The position numbers and the translations under genes are program-made. Shown piece after piece: positions 1 to 5,798 of a stretch of DNA of 6,263 nucleotides. This DNA is from Chloroflexia bacterium. GTDB taxonomy: Bacteria > Chloroflexota > Chloroflexia > Thermomicrobiales > CFX8. Positions within the stretch are counted from its first letter, which is position 1. Each line of letters starts with the position of its first letter. The notes below the pieces were generated by a model. The model saw only the letters and a program-made list of their open reading frames with translations. It was not told where the DNA came from and did no database searches. The stretch lies in contig JACCZH010000219.1 of the NCBI GenBank assembly GCA_013696045.1, positions 1 through 6,263 of the forward strand. The letters run 5' to 3'.

Positions 1-28
1 CGACGTCCACTGGAGTTGCGGCAGACAT
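1..28 (-). CDS. Possible 5' end of a leftward gene (partial, unidentified)
   Basis: On the minus strand an ATG at 28-26 opens a frame that runs off the window edge, reading MSAATPVDV. It is preceded by AAAGAGG (plus-strand positions 36-42), a fair ribosome binding site 7 bases from the ATG. The same frame has a stop (TAA, plus-strand 50-52) upstream, so this is the first ATG available. Only nine codons are visible, so no function can be given. If real, the gene is divergent from the DUF433 gene and the two share the roughly 100 bases between them. The reading rests only on the start and ribosome binding site. Confidence 0.35.
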
Positions 29-31
29 GCT

Positions 32-62
32 TTGACCTCTTTCGCTGCGTTATGTGTATGAC
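32..62 (+). promoter_or_regulatory. Weak promoter-like elements upstream of the DUF433 gene
   Basis: TTGACC at 32-37 resembles a -35 box. TATGAC at 57-62 resembles a -10 box, but the spacer is 19 bases; the alternative TGTATG at 55-60 gives 17 bases with a poorer match. The elements lie 46-80 bases upstream of the candidate start codons at 108 and 144. This is a pattern match only and is weak. TTGACC also overlaps the putative ribosome binding site of the opposite-strand gene. Confidence 0.2.
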
Positions 63-143
63 GAAAAGGGCTGCGGTTGGCCTTGATCTTGTTGATTGTA
101 GGCCGTAATGAAAGCGGACCTGTCGGGGGAGTATGATGGCATA

Positions 144-392
144 ATGAGCCCGAATCTGGAGGCGAACAGGTGTGAGCTGCATCGCATCACCGTCAATCCC
201 GGGCAATGTGCCGGGCGGCCATGCATTCGCGGTCTGCGCGTGCGGGTGAAGGACGTCCTGGATCTGTTGGCTTCGGGCGCAAACCGCGAAGAGATCCTGG
301 CGGATTATCCCTATCTCAAACCGGAAGACATCACCGCGGCACTTGAGTTCGCCGCGGTGCGGAGTGACCATCCCGTGCTGCGCATCGCCTGA
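144..392 (+). CDS. DUF433 family protein, antitoxin-like
   Basis: This 82-residue protein matches the DUF433 pattern almost end to end. It has ITVNPGQCAGRP (residues 15-26), the IRGLRVRV core (29-36), then LLASG and EEILADYP (41-56) and YLKPEDITAALEFAA (57-71). DUF433 proteins are small DNA-binding-like proteins, often annotated as antitoxins and typically paired with a DUF5615 PIN-like toxin. No such toxin follows here. I chose the ATG at 144 because the conserved domain begins shortly after it and GGGGGAG lies at 125-131, although the 12-base spacing is long. An in-frame ATG at 108 would add 12 residues (94 in total) that lie outside the family core. The next gene starts 28 bases downstream on the same strand, so the two may be co-transcribed. 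Family assignment is strong; the role as a working antitoxin is inference. Confidence 0.8.
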   Translation: MSPNLEANRCELHRITVNPGQCAGRPCIRGLRVRVKDVLDLLASGANREEILADYPYLKPEDITAALEFAAVRSDHPVLRIA

Positions 393-403
393 TGCGTTTC
401 ATG

Positions 404-411
404 TAAGGAGG
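404..411 (+). promoter_or_regulatory. Perfect Shine-Dalgarno that fixes the start at 421
   Basis: TAAGGAGG at 404-411 is a full complement to the 3' end of 16S rRNA and sits 9 bases before the ATG at 421. The same frame is open upstream to 343, inside the DUF433 gene, but this site makes 421 the clear start. Confidence 0.75.
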
Positions 412-420
412 AGTGGCGAG

Positions 421-579
421 ATGTACGAAGCAGCAAACGACCTGACTGAGGTTATGATGCTTCTTCGCAGAGACATCCCACCAGTCGTTTCAGTGACCGC
501 CAGAGAGATCGAGCGCCGTCGCGAGGTCGTCCAACGCATCCTTCGCCGCCAAGAGCGCATTGGCCCGATTGGCATTTAG
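421..579 (+). CDS. Small VapB-like antitoxin candidate, possibly cut short by an in-frame TAG
   Basis: The 52-residue product is charged and predicted mainly helical, with an Arg/Glu-rich central helix (AREIERRREVVQRILRRQER) and the ending IGPIGI. From memory, small antitoxins encoded just before PIN-domain toxins often share this layout: a short N-terminal helix, a PPVV turn, an ERRR-type helix, then a GPIGI segment and a last helix. That last helix is missing here, because TAG at 577-579 ends the frame directly after GPIGI. Reading on in the same frame gives ADDLLHAARTEAER and then TGA at 622-624, which looks like the expected final helix. The gene is therefore probably a nonsense-truncated antitoxin, although a naturally short protein cannot be excluded. 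It follows the DUF433 gene by 28 bases. Family membership is inferred from pattern and context. Confidence 0.6.
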   Translation: MYEAANDLTEVMMLLRRDIPPVVSVTAREIERRREVVQRILRRQERIGPIGI

Positions 580-695
580 GCCGACGATCTTCTGCATGCG
601 GCACGCACAGAGGCCGAACGGTGAGCGCACTCCCCATAGAGGATTGCTCGCTGTAGATGTTTTTTGCGGATAAGTGTCCTTGTGCGCAAAAGTAA
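580..695 (+). pseudogene. Remnant: antitoxin tail followed by a decayed PIN-domain (VapC) toxin start
   Basis: Two pieces are visible. First, the frame of the upstream gene continues past its TAG as ADDLLHAARTEAER and ends at TGA 622-624. Second, a GTG at 621-623 overlaps that TGA (GTGA), the usual coupling between antitoxin and toxin genes. Its frame reads VSALPIEDCSL, TAG (654-656), MFFADKCPCAQK, TAA (693-695). This resembles the N-terminus of many PIN-domain toxins, of the type SALVIDCSV..WFFADE...YAQ, in which the Asp after VI is a catalytic metal ligand. The rest of a PIN domain (about 100 residues) is absent, because the convergent lipoprotein gene ends at 704. I read this as a VapC gene lost by stop mutations and deletion. 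The resemblance is by eye over about 23 residues, so the call is tentative. Confidence 0.5.
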
Positions 696-703
696 TCGCC
701 AGC

Positions 704-1627
704 TTATTCGACCGCCCACGCCTGCAAGTTGGCGAACTCGAACTCGACGCCGTTGGGGTCGTAATTCTCGACATAGAACCCGGCGGAACCGGCGGGTGGA
801 CCCGCGTGGGTCGTCAGGCCCAGGAAGGTGTCGTTGACGAAGAAGCCCAGCTCTTCACCAAAAGCGATGATTGACAGGTTGTTCCACTCGGAGGCAGGAT
901 TGGCGCCTTCACGAGCCTCAATCTCAAAAAGCATTTCGAGATGGTACGTGCCATCAGGGTCGAAGTATTCGTAGATCGCATACGTTTCACCAGCGTTGGT
1001 GATGCACATGGCGTAGTTGTACTGGTAATCATAATCAGCGCGGGCCGTGACACAGCCGGAGGAACTGGTTGACTCTGTGACCATGCGCACGTCGAGCGAC
1101 ACGAGAATGTCGGCGAAATCTGTCTGGTTGCTGCGCAAGATAATGAAGGAGCCCTCGGCCTGGGTCACGTTGATGTGGTACGAACCGTCAGCCACGACGC
1201 CAGTGCCGAACTCACCATCAATCTGCTCCCAGTCACTCAGGTCGGACTCCAGAAGAAGGTCTCCGAGTGCCGGTTCACCGGTGCTACCGCCCGGAATTTC
1301 CAGCGTCGGTTCCTGCTCAGGTGTTGAGGCAGGTGGGACCGGCGTTGGTGTGCGCTGGATTGGCATGGCGACGGTTGGCGCCGGCGCGCTGCGTGTCGGT
1401 GTCGCAGTCGGTTCGGGCTCCGGTGAGGGTGACGACGTTGGCGTGGCGGGTTCGACGGTTGCCGTTGGAGTTGCCGGTTCAACGGTGGCGGTTTCAGCCG
1501 CAACCAACGGCTCGGGCGTTGAGGTTGCATCGGCGCTGGCGCCACCGCAGGCAGTCAGGATCAGCGCCACGCCGATAAATGCGCAAGACACCATCCAGGG
1601 CGTCCATGGACCATTATGTCTCAACAT
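704..1627 (-). CDS. Secreted lipoprotein with Thr/Pro-rich linker and probable jelly-roll (LamG/DUF1080-like) domain
   Basis: The 307-residue product has a signal peptide with hydrophobic stretch WMVSCAFIGVALILTAC and a lipobox (LTAC) at Cys27, so it should be lipid-anchored outside the membrane. Residues 28 to about 118 are a low-complexity Thr/Pro/Ala/Glu linker that includes two tandem copies of TATVEPATP (46-63). Residues from about 122 to 307 form a globular domain rich in beta-strand and aromatic residues, with pieces such as LLLESDLSDWEQ, VVADGSYHINV, EWNNLSIIAFGEELGFFVNDTF and AGFYVENYD. These resemble concanavalin-like beta-sandwich domains (LamG or DUF1080 type) that often bind sugars. 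Cys192 and Cys208 could form a disulfide. I chose the ATG at 1627 because AAGGG lies 9 bases upstream; the TTG at 1636 would leave no ribosome binding site spacing. It is last of three minus-strand genes. The substrate is unknown. Confidence 0.8.
   Translation of the reverse strand: MLRHNGPWTPWMVSCAFIGVALILTACGGASADATSTPEPLVAAETATVEPATPTATVEPATPTSSPSPEPEPTATPTRSAPAPTVAMPIQRTPTPVPPASTPEQEPTLEIPGGSTGEPALGDLLLESDLSDWEQIDGEFGTGVVADGSYHINVTQAEGSFIILRSNQTDFADILVSLDVRMVTESTSSSGCVTARADYDYQYNYAMCITNAGETYAIYEYFDPDGTYHLEMLFEIEAREGANPASEWNNLSIIAFGEELGFFVNDTFLGLTTHAGPPAGSAGFYVENYDPNGVEFEFANLQAWAVE
1439..1492 (-). repeat. Two tandem 27-base units coding TATVEPATP
   Basis: The linker of the lipoprotein contains TATVEPATP twice in a row (residues 46-54 and 55-63). 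The two DNA copies differ at several silent positions, so they are diverged rather than a fresh duplication. The linker probably acts as a flexible spacer from the membrane. Confidence 0.65.
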
Positions 1628-1636
1628 GGCGTTCAA

Positions 1637-1641
1637 CCCTT
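1637..1641 (-). promoter_or_regulatory. Ribosome binding site deciding the lipoprotein start
   Basis: On the minus strand AAGGG (plus-strand CCCTT at 1637-1641) lies 9 bases from the ATG at 1627. It touches the TTG at 1636 directly, which argues against that longer start. Confidence 0.5.
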
Positions 1642-1651
1642 GCGTGTAAGA

Positions 1652-1680
1652 CTGCGAATCCTTAAAAGATTGAAACGCAG
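1652..1680 (-). other. Inverted repeat between nadC and the lipoprotein gene
   Basis: CTGCG (1652-1656) pairs with CGCAG (1676-1680), and AATC (1657-1660) pairs with GATT (1668-1671). This gives a 9-base-pair stem interrupted by a 4-base bulge. It lies in the 82-base gap after nadC. No clear T-tract follows on the minus strand (TCTTACA), so it is at best a weak terminator or a transcript-stability hairpin. Confidence 0.3.
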
Positions 1681-1709
1681 CCGGGCCTGGTTGTCCAGCA
1701 TAGTACCTT

Positions 1710-2591
1710 CTACTCAGAAACAGGGTTCAAGAGCAGGCTCAGATTCAGTGCTCTGGCCGAGTGCGTCAATGCGCCGGACGAAAAATAGTCGACTCCGGTC
1801 TCGGCGACCGCGCGGGCGGTTTCGCGAGAGATGTCGCCGGAGGCTTCCAGGGTAACTTGCCCTGCCGCCTGCGAGACGGCTTTCCGGAGCTGGTCGGGCG
1901 TCATGTTGTCGAGCAGGATCATGTCCGCGCCGGCTGCGATCGCCTCGTCAAGCTGCTCCAGGGTTTCAACCTCAACCTCGATGACCGTCATCGGGCCGGT
2001 TGCAATGCGAGCACGCTCGACAGCCGCGGTGATTCCTCCGGCAACGGTGATGTGGTTTTCCTTTATAAGCGCGCCGTCGAAGAGATTGAAGCGATGGTTT
2101 GCGCCGCCGCCAACCCGCTCCGCATAGCGTTGCAGAGCCCGTAGACCGGGAACGGTCTTGCGGGTGTCGAGCAGCTGTGCCCCGGCGCCATCGATGACGT
2201 CCACAATCTCACGCGTCAGCGTGGCCACACCTGAGAGCTGTTGCAGGAAGTTGAGCGCAACCCGTTCGGCGGTCAGGATACCTCGCGCGGGACCCTCGAT
2301 CGTTGCGATGCAGTCGCCGTTCGCAACCCGCGCGCCATCGGCAACCTGTGGTTCGAATAGAATCCCGGGGTCGACGCTCTGAAACACGACCTTAGCAACC
2401 GGCAGTCCTGCGACAACCCCACTGGCGCGAGCAAGGATCCGGCCGGACGCCAGCGCGTCGCGGCCAACGATCGCGTCACTCGTCAGGTCACCAAATCCAA
2501 TGTCTTCCGCCAGCGCTCGTTGCACCAGCTCGTCGATGATGTGCCGTGGCGGCACGAGCACCTTCGATTCACTTGGGTTCGTTATGTCCAC
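1710..2591 (-). CDS. nadC: Quinolinate phosphoribosyltransferase (decarboxylating)
   Basis: This cytoplasmic enzyme joins quinolinate and PRPP to give nicotinate mononucleotide, CO2 and pyrophosphate, the step where the de novo NAD pathway yields a mononucleotide. The 293-residue product is normal for the family. The N-terminal part includes ALAEDIGFGDLTSD (26-39). ERVALNFLQQLSGVAT (109-124) carries the conserved Arg110. The barrel carries DTRKTVPGLR (142-151), the GGGANHRFNLFDGALIKENH block (161-180) with His166, Arg167 and Lys177, EVEVE (205-209), LLDNM (226-230), and the phosphate-binding GDIS and SSGALTHS loops near the C-terminus. The GTG start at 2591 has AGGGGAG 5 bases upstream. A GTG at 2651 would add 20 non-conserved residues. 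nadA and nadB are not neighbours. It may share a transcript with the oxidoreductase gene 93 bases upstream. Identification is firm. Confidence 0.95.
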   Translation of the reverse strand: MDITNPSESKVLVPPRHIIDELVQRALAEDIGFGDLTSDAIVGRDALASGRILARASGVVAGLPVAKVVFQSVDPGILFEPQVADGARVANGDCIATIEGPARGILTAERVALNFLQQLSGVATLTREIVDVIDGAGAQLLDTRKTVPGLRALQRYAERVGGGANHRFNLFDGALIKENHITVAGGITAAVERARIATGPMTVIEVEVETLEQLDEAIAAGADMILLDNMTPDQLRKAVSQAAGQVTLEASGDISRETARAVAETGVDYFSSGALTHSARALNLSLLLNPVSE

Positions 2592-2596
2592 TCTAA

Positions 2597-2603
2597 CTCC
2601 CCT
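2597..2603 (-). promoter_or_regulatory. Ribosome binding site deciding the nadC start
   Basis: On the minus strand AGGGGAG (plus-strand CTCCCCT) sits 5 bases before the GTG at 2591. It supports that start over the GTG at 2651. Confidence 0.55.
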
Positions 2604-2684
2604 GCTCCCCTCTCGCCGGTGTTGTAGGCATTGAACCACTGCCGTCAGCACACGTTCACCCTTTTGGTAAGTTGTTGGCGCTCC

Positions 2685-3587
2685 TTATCCAAACACGTCC
2701 ATAACTTCCCGAACCGCCTGAAGCCGGTCGGTAGATGTGGCCGAGACGGTGTCAAGTACGAGGTGGCTGATGCCGGCCGCTGCCCAGTCGTCCGCTCGCG
2801 CCCGGACATCGGCCGACGTGCCGAACACTCCAACATCGGCGGCGAGCTTTTCCGAGATGGATGTCATGACGGCCTCGTCGTCATGACGTTCAATTGCCCG
2901 GCGGGCTGAATCTACATCGTGACGATATCCGGCCTCGATAAAGTACTTCTGATAGGCGGGCAACTTCATGTAAAACAGCAGATAGCGCCGGATGGCGGCC
3001 AGCGCTGCGTCGCGGTCTTCACTGACACAGGCCGGGGCGGAGTTGCTGAGCAGCAGCTCTGAGCGTCGCCCGGCGGGCAGCTGGTTGAGAGACACCGGCA
3101 GGTGCGAGAGCGCCGCGTTGGCCCACATGACTCCGTCACCGATCTCGCCGGCCAGTGCGGACATCTTGCGCCTCAAGGCCGCGACGATGATCGGCGGCTG
3201 CGGTCCAGCGCCGATGACCTCGCGGATCGACTCCACGTAGTAGCGCATGTCACCCAGCGGCTTGCCGAACGTGACGCCCATCTCCTCATGAAATGGAACA
3301 TGCGAGACCCCCAGCCCGCACAGAAAACGGCCGGGGTGCAACTCCTCGATCAACGAAACGCCGGTGGCCATGGTGTGTGAATGCCGCAGGTAGATGCCGG
3401 CGATTCCGGTGCCGACTGTAATCTTCTCCGTCCGGTCCAGAAGCGCCAGCGATAGCGCGATGTTGTCTCCCGGACTCTCCGAGAAGACGCCCGGGAAGCC
3501 GCGTTCCTCGATCTCCCGCACCATGGCGATCACGTCCGTCAAGCGTCCAGGTTCGTCGTTTAAAAAGAAATATGGCTTGTTTGTCAT
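2685..3587 (-). CDS. LLM-class flavin/F420-dependent oxidoreductase (luciferase-like)
   Basis: The 300-residue product fits the bacterial luciferase-like TIM-barrel family. Visible marks are REIEERGFPGVF (24-35), the TVGTGIAGIYLRHSHTMA stretch (57-74), LHPGRFLCGLGVSH (83-96), the PPIIVAALRRKM segment (131-142) and GDGVMWANAALSHLP (150-164). The last is typical of the F420-dependent branch, in which the cofactor F420 carries hydride to or from an organic substrate. The C-terminal part includes a GTSADVRARADDWAAAGISHLVLD region (256-279), common in this family. The protein is cytoplasmic with no signal peptide. The ATG at 3587 is preceded by GGGGA with about 3 bases of spacing. The gene is divergent from the ABC transporter and heads the minus-strand group. 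Family is confident; the cofactor (F420 or FMN) and the substrate cannot be told from sequence. Confidence 0.88.
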   Translation of the reverse strand: MTNKPYFFLNDEPGRLTDVIAMVREIEERGFPGVFSESPGDNIALSLALLDRTEKITVGTGIAGIYLRHSHTMATGVSLIEELHPGRFLCGLGVSHVPFHEEMGVTFGKPLGDMRYYVESIREVIGAGPQPPIIVAALRRKMSALAGEIGDGVMWANAALSHLPVSLNQLPAGRRSELLLSNSAPACVSEDRDAALAAIRRYLLFYMKLPAYQKYFIEAGYRHDVDSARRAIERHDDEAVMTSISEKLAADVGVFGTSADVRARADDWAAAGISHLVLDTVSATSTDRLQAVREVMDVFG

Positions 3588-3620
3588 CGTTCCCCGTTCG
3601 TTTCGTAGCCTCAGTTAGCG

Positions 3621-3637
3621 AGCATAACATTCATGCT
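3621..3637. promoter_or_regulatory. Small inverted repeat, candidate operator in the divergent region
   Basis: AGCAT (3621-3625) and ATGCT (3633-3637) form an inverted repeat around a 7-base centre. It lies directly before a TTGACG -35-like box (3639-3644) of the rightward transporter and 34 bases from the oxidoreductase start. The position suits a repressor site, but the arms are short and no regulator gene is in the window. Confidence 0.3.
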
Positions 3638-3638
3638 G

Positions 3639-3669
3639 TTGACGGCTATACAGGGAAATTGCCTTTAAT
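3639..3669 (+). promoter_or_regulatory. Candidate sigma-70-like promoter for the ABC transporter
   Basis: TTGACG at 3639-3644 matches the -35 consensus at five of six positions, and TTTAAT at 3664-3669 matches the -10 box at five of six. The 19-base spacer is longer than ideal. It reads toward the permease gene at 3837. Confidence 0.35.
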
Positions 3670-3696
3670 TCCAGCTATACTCCGGCAAAAGGACTA

Positions 3697-3705
3697 TGCT
3701 ATAAA
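3697..3705 (+). promoter_or_regulatory. Candidate extended -10 promoter for the ABC transporter
   Basis: TGCTATAAA at 3697-3705 is a TGn extended -10 element with TATAAA. There is no good -35 box at the usual distance, which extended -10 promoters can tolerate. Transcription would begin near 3712 and give a leader of about 125 bases before the permease start. Confidence 0.4.
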
Positions 3706-3836
3706 CGAGATGTGGAGAAATCGTTTGTCAACGTTCTGACGATGTGGGCCATATCCGGGACTGATTGCCGCCCGTCACGGGCTTGTATACCCCCGGTGAC
3801 CATCGTTGGAACGCACAGCACACGACGGGACAATTC

Positions 3837-4814
3837 ATGGATCGACGCGACGACCAAACCGGCGGCGTCGGGAGCGCCACGCAGCCCCAGGGCGATGTCG
3901 CCGTGGCCGCGGGCACACCAGGCGTGACGGGCAAGCTGCAATACGAGCGGCCCTCGGCCAGCCGGCGCTTTATCCGGCGCAACGCGCTATCCATCATCAT
4001 GATCCTGCCGTTGGTTCTCTACATCTTCGGCTTTACCCTCCTGCCGGTGTTCGACTCGATCCGGCTCTCCCTTGTGGATCGGTTTACCGGCGAGTTTCCC
4101 ACCACCTCCAATTATCGCGAAGTCATGGACAGCACCAATTTCAACCGAGCCATACGCAACACGCTCGGGATCACTGCTATCGGCGTGACGCTGGAGCTGA
4201 TCTTCGGGCTGGTCATCGCTTTGATGCTGGCCAGGGCGTTTCGCGCGCGCGGCTTTTTCCGCAGCATGGTATTGATCCCGCTGGGTGTGCCGACGCTGGT
4301 GGCCGGCGCGGCCATGATCTATATCCTGGGTTTACAGGGTTATCTCAACGAGATCCTGTTGCGGCTGAACATCATCGACCAACAGATCCTGTGGACCGTT
4401 GAAGGCTGGCGAGGCATGTTCTCGATCGCCATTGCCGATACCTGGAAGACCACGCCGCTGGTCATTCTGATCCTGCTTGCTGGCCTCGAGGCCATCCCCG
4501 GCGACATCTATGAGGCCGCCGATGTCGACGGCGCCAGCAAGTGGCGCCAGTTCTGGGACCATACCCTGCCGCTCCTGATGCCGGCCATCACTATGGCGGT
4601 CATCCTGCGGGCTATCGACGCCTTCCGCATCTTCGACATCGCCATTGTCCTGGCTGGCAGTCAGGTGCCGGTGATGTCGAGCTTTGTCTACTTTGAGTAT
4701 TTTGCCGGTAATTTGAATGGGGCGTCGGCGGCGTCCACGATCCTGCTGTTGATGATCGTGATCTTTATCGTGCTGTACTTCCTGATTGTCGAGCGCCGGC
4801 GAGGGGACGTGTAA
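3837..4814 (+). CDS. Carbohydrate-type ABC transporter permease 1 (MalF/UgpA-like)
   Basis: This is one of two integral membrane subunits of a sugar-type ABC importer. The 325-residue product has a hydrophilic N-terminal tail of about 48 residues and six likely membrane segments near residues 50-70, 108-132, 144-165, 198-218, 250-272 and 299-318. The EAA loop that docks the ATPase is clear: EAADVDGASKWRQFW (226-240) followed by TLPLLMP. The start is the ATG at 3837 (MDRRDD). An upstream TTG at 3765 would add 24 residues with no family support; the ribosome binding site ahead of 3837 (ACGGGA) is modest. The TAA stop overlaps the next start (TAATG), so the two permeases are translationally coupled. 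CUT1-type transporters usually import oligosaccharides, polyols or glycerol-3-phosphate, but the substrate cannot be read from a permease. Confidence 0.92.
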   Translation: MDRRDDQTGGVGSATQPQGDVAVAAGTPGVTGKLQYERPSASRRFIRRNALSIIMILPLVLYIFGFTLLPVFDSIRLSLVDRFTGEFPTTSNYREVMDSTNFNRAIRNTLGITAIGVTLELIFGLVIALMLARAFRARGFFRSMVLIPLGVPTLVAGAAMIYILGLQGYLNEILLRLNIIDQQILWTVEGWRGMFSIAIADTWKTTPLVILILLAGLEAIPGDIYEAADVDGASKWRQFWDHTLPLLMPAITMAVILRAIDAFRIFDIAIVLAGSQVPVMSSFVYFEYFAGNLNGASAASTILLLMIVIFIVLYFLIVERRRGDV

Positions 4815-5689
4815 TGGCAACGGTCACAGAGCCCGCCCGTCGTGAGAATCCGGCGGAGTCGTTCCTCTACCGGCTGCGCAACTCAGTATTTACGCTTGGC
4901 TTTGTTTTGCTGGCGGCCTTCTTCGTCGCCTGGTTTGTCTTTCCGCTCTACATTCTGTTCAAGGTGTCGGTGAGCCAGCCGCAGGATGTCCTGACCCAGC
5001 GCCCGCCACTGCTCATCCAGAACTTTACCTGGGACCACTGGGAGCGAATGTTCAATCTTGACCGCATTCTGCCGCCCTTGCAGATGAGTTTGACCGTGGC
5101 GACTGGAACCGCGATTATGTGCATTCTGATCGCCGCGCCGGCCGCCTACGCCATCTCGCGGCTTCCACGCGGCCTGCGCTATGGCATCGTGCTGGCGCTG
5201 CTGTTCACGCGTATGTTCCCGGAAGTAACGATCGCAACACCGATAGCGGCGCGCTTCTATGGCTGGGGTTTGAGCGACTCCGAGATCGGATTGATTCTGG
5301 CGCACATGATCCGCAACCTGCCATTTGTGGCCTGGATTCTGGTGGGCACGTTCCAGGTGATCCCGGTTGACCTTGAGGAGGCCTCGCAGGTGGATGGCGC
5401 TGGCAGGATCAGCACCCTGGTCCGCATCGTCTTCCCGCTGGCGCTGCCTGGCATCGTGGTGGCCGCCATGTTTGCCTGGCTGGATTCATGGAACGACCTG
5501 CTGTGGGCCATCTACCTGCTGCCGTCGGAGTTCACCTTGCCGCGTCTTACCTATTACTACGCCGCGAGAGGAGGGTTCTTTGACGTCGCCACCTTCTCGG
5601 TCATCCTGACGATACCCGTCTTCTTTATTACCCTCTTCCTGCAGCGCTATATCCGCACCGGATACCTGAGTGGCGCTGTCAAAGGCTAG
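4814..5689 (+). CDS. Carbohydrate-type ABC transporter permease 2 (MalG/UgpE-like)
   Basis: This is the partner permease, 291 residues, the normal length for MalG-type subunits. Membrane segments lie near residues 25-50, 90-113, 122-145, 156-181, 207-225 and 259-277. The ATPase-docking EAA loop reads EEASQVDGAGRISTLVRIV (188-206) and is followed by FPLALPGI. FTRMFPEVTIATP (131-143) matches the conserved central region, and the C-terminus GYLSGAVKG is a MalG-family hallmark. Its ATG at 4814 overlaps the preceding TAA by one base, so it is made together with permease 1 and should pair with it in the membrane. A hairpin-rich gap separates it from the substrate-binding protein gene. Confidence 0.94.
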   Translation: MATVTEPARRENPAESFLYRLRNSVFTLGFVLLAAFFVAWFVFPLYILFKVSVSQPQDVLTQRPPLLIQNFTWDHWERMFNLDRILPPLQMSLTVATGTAIMCILIAAPAAYAISRLPRGLRYGIVLALLFTRMFPEVTIATPIAARFYGWGLSDSEIGLILAHMIRNLPFVAWILVGTFQVIPVDLEEASQVDGAGRISTLVRIVFPLALPGIVVAAMFAWLDSWNDLLWAIYLLPSEFTLPRLTYYYAARGGFFDVATFSVILTIPVFFITLFLQRYIRTGYLSGAVKG

Positions 5690-5706
5690 GATGCGTCACA
5701 ATGGAA

Positions 5707-5725
5707 GAGGACCGGGGCCGTCCTC
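5707..5725 (+). other. Stem-loop just after the permease genes
   Basis: GAGGAC (5707-5712) and GTCCTC (5720-5725) form a perfect 6-base-pair stem with a 7-base GC-rich loop, 17 bases after the permease stop. No T-tract follows, so it does not look like an intrinsic terminator. A transcript-stabilising or processing hairpin between cistrons fits better. Confidence 0.5.
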
Positions 5726-5798
5726 GCTGTCGTAAACCTTTATGACGGGTATGTTTAAGTCAGGGAAAGGAGCATACGCTGAGAGGCCGCAACCGCCC

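Noticed and set aside
662..691. Inverted repeat TTTTGCG / CGCAAAA as a terminator after the lipoprotein gene
   Set aside because: On both strands the left arm is T-rich and the right arm is A-rich, the reverse of an intrinsic terminator, and no T-tract follows. It also falls inside the toxin remnant.
1047..1649. Long open frame on the plus strand opposite the lipoprotein gene
   Set aside because: It mirrors the low-complexity Thr/Pro linker on the other strand, giving a Gly/Val/Ser-rich product with no domain. It is a shadow of the real gene.
3712..3927. 71-codon frame starting with GTG before permease 1
   Set aside because: It overlaps the permease start, has no family-like features, and lies in the probable leader transcript. 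Composition suggests a chance frame.
5701..5745. 14-codon leader peptide MEEDRGRPRCRKPL
   Set aside because: It has no convincing ribosome binding site at proper spacing and no run of regulatory codons. Its bases are explained by the stem-loop at 5707-5725.
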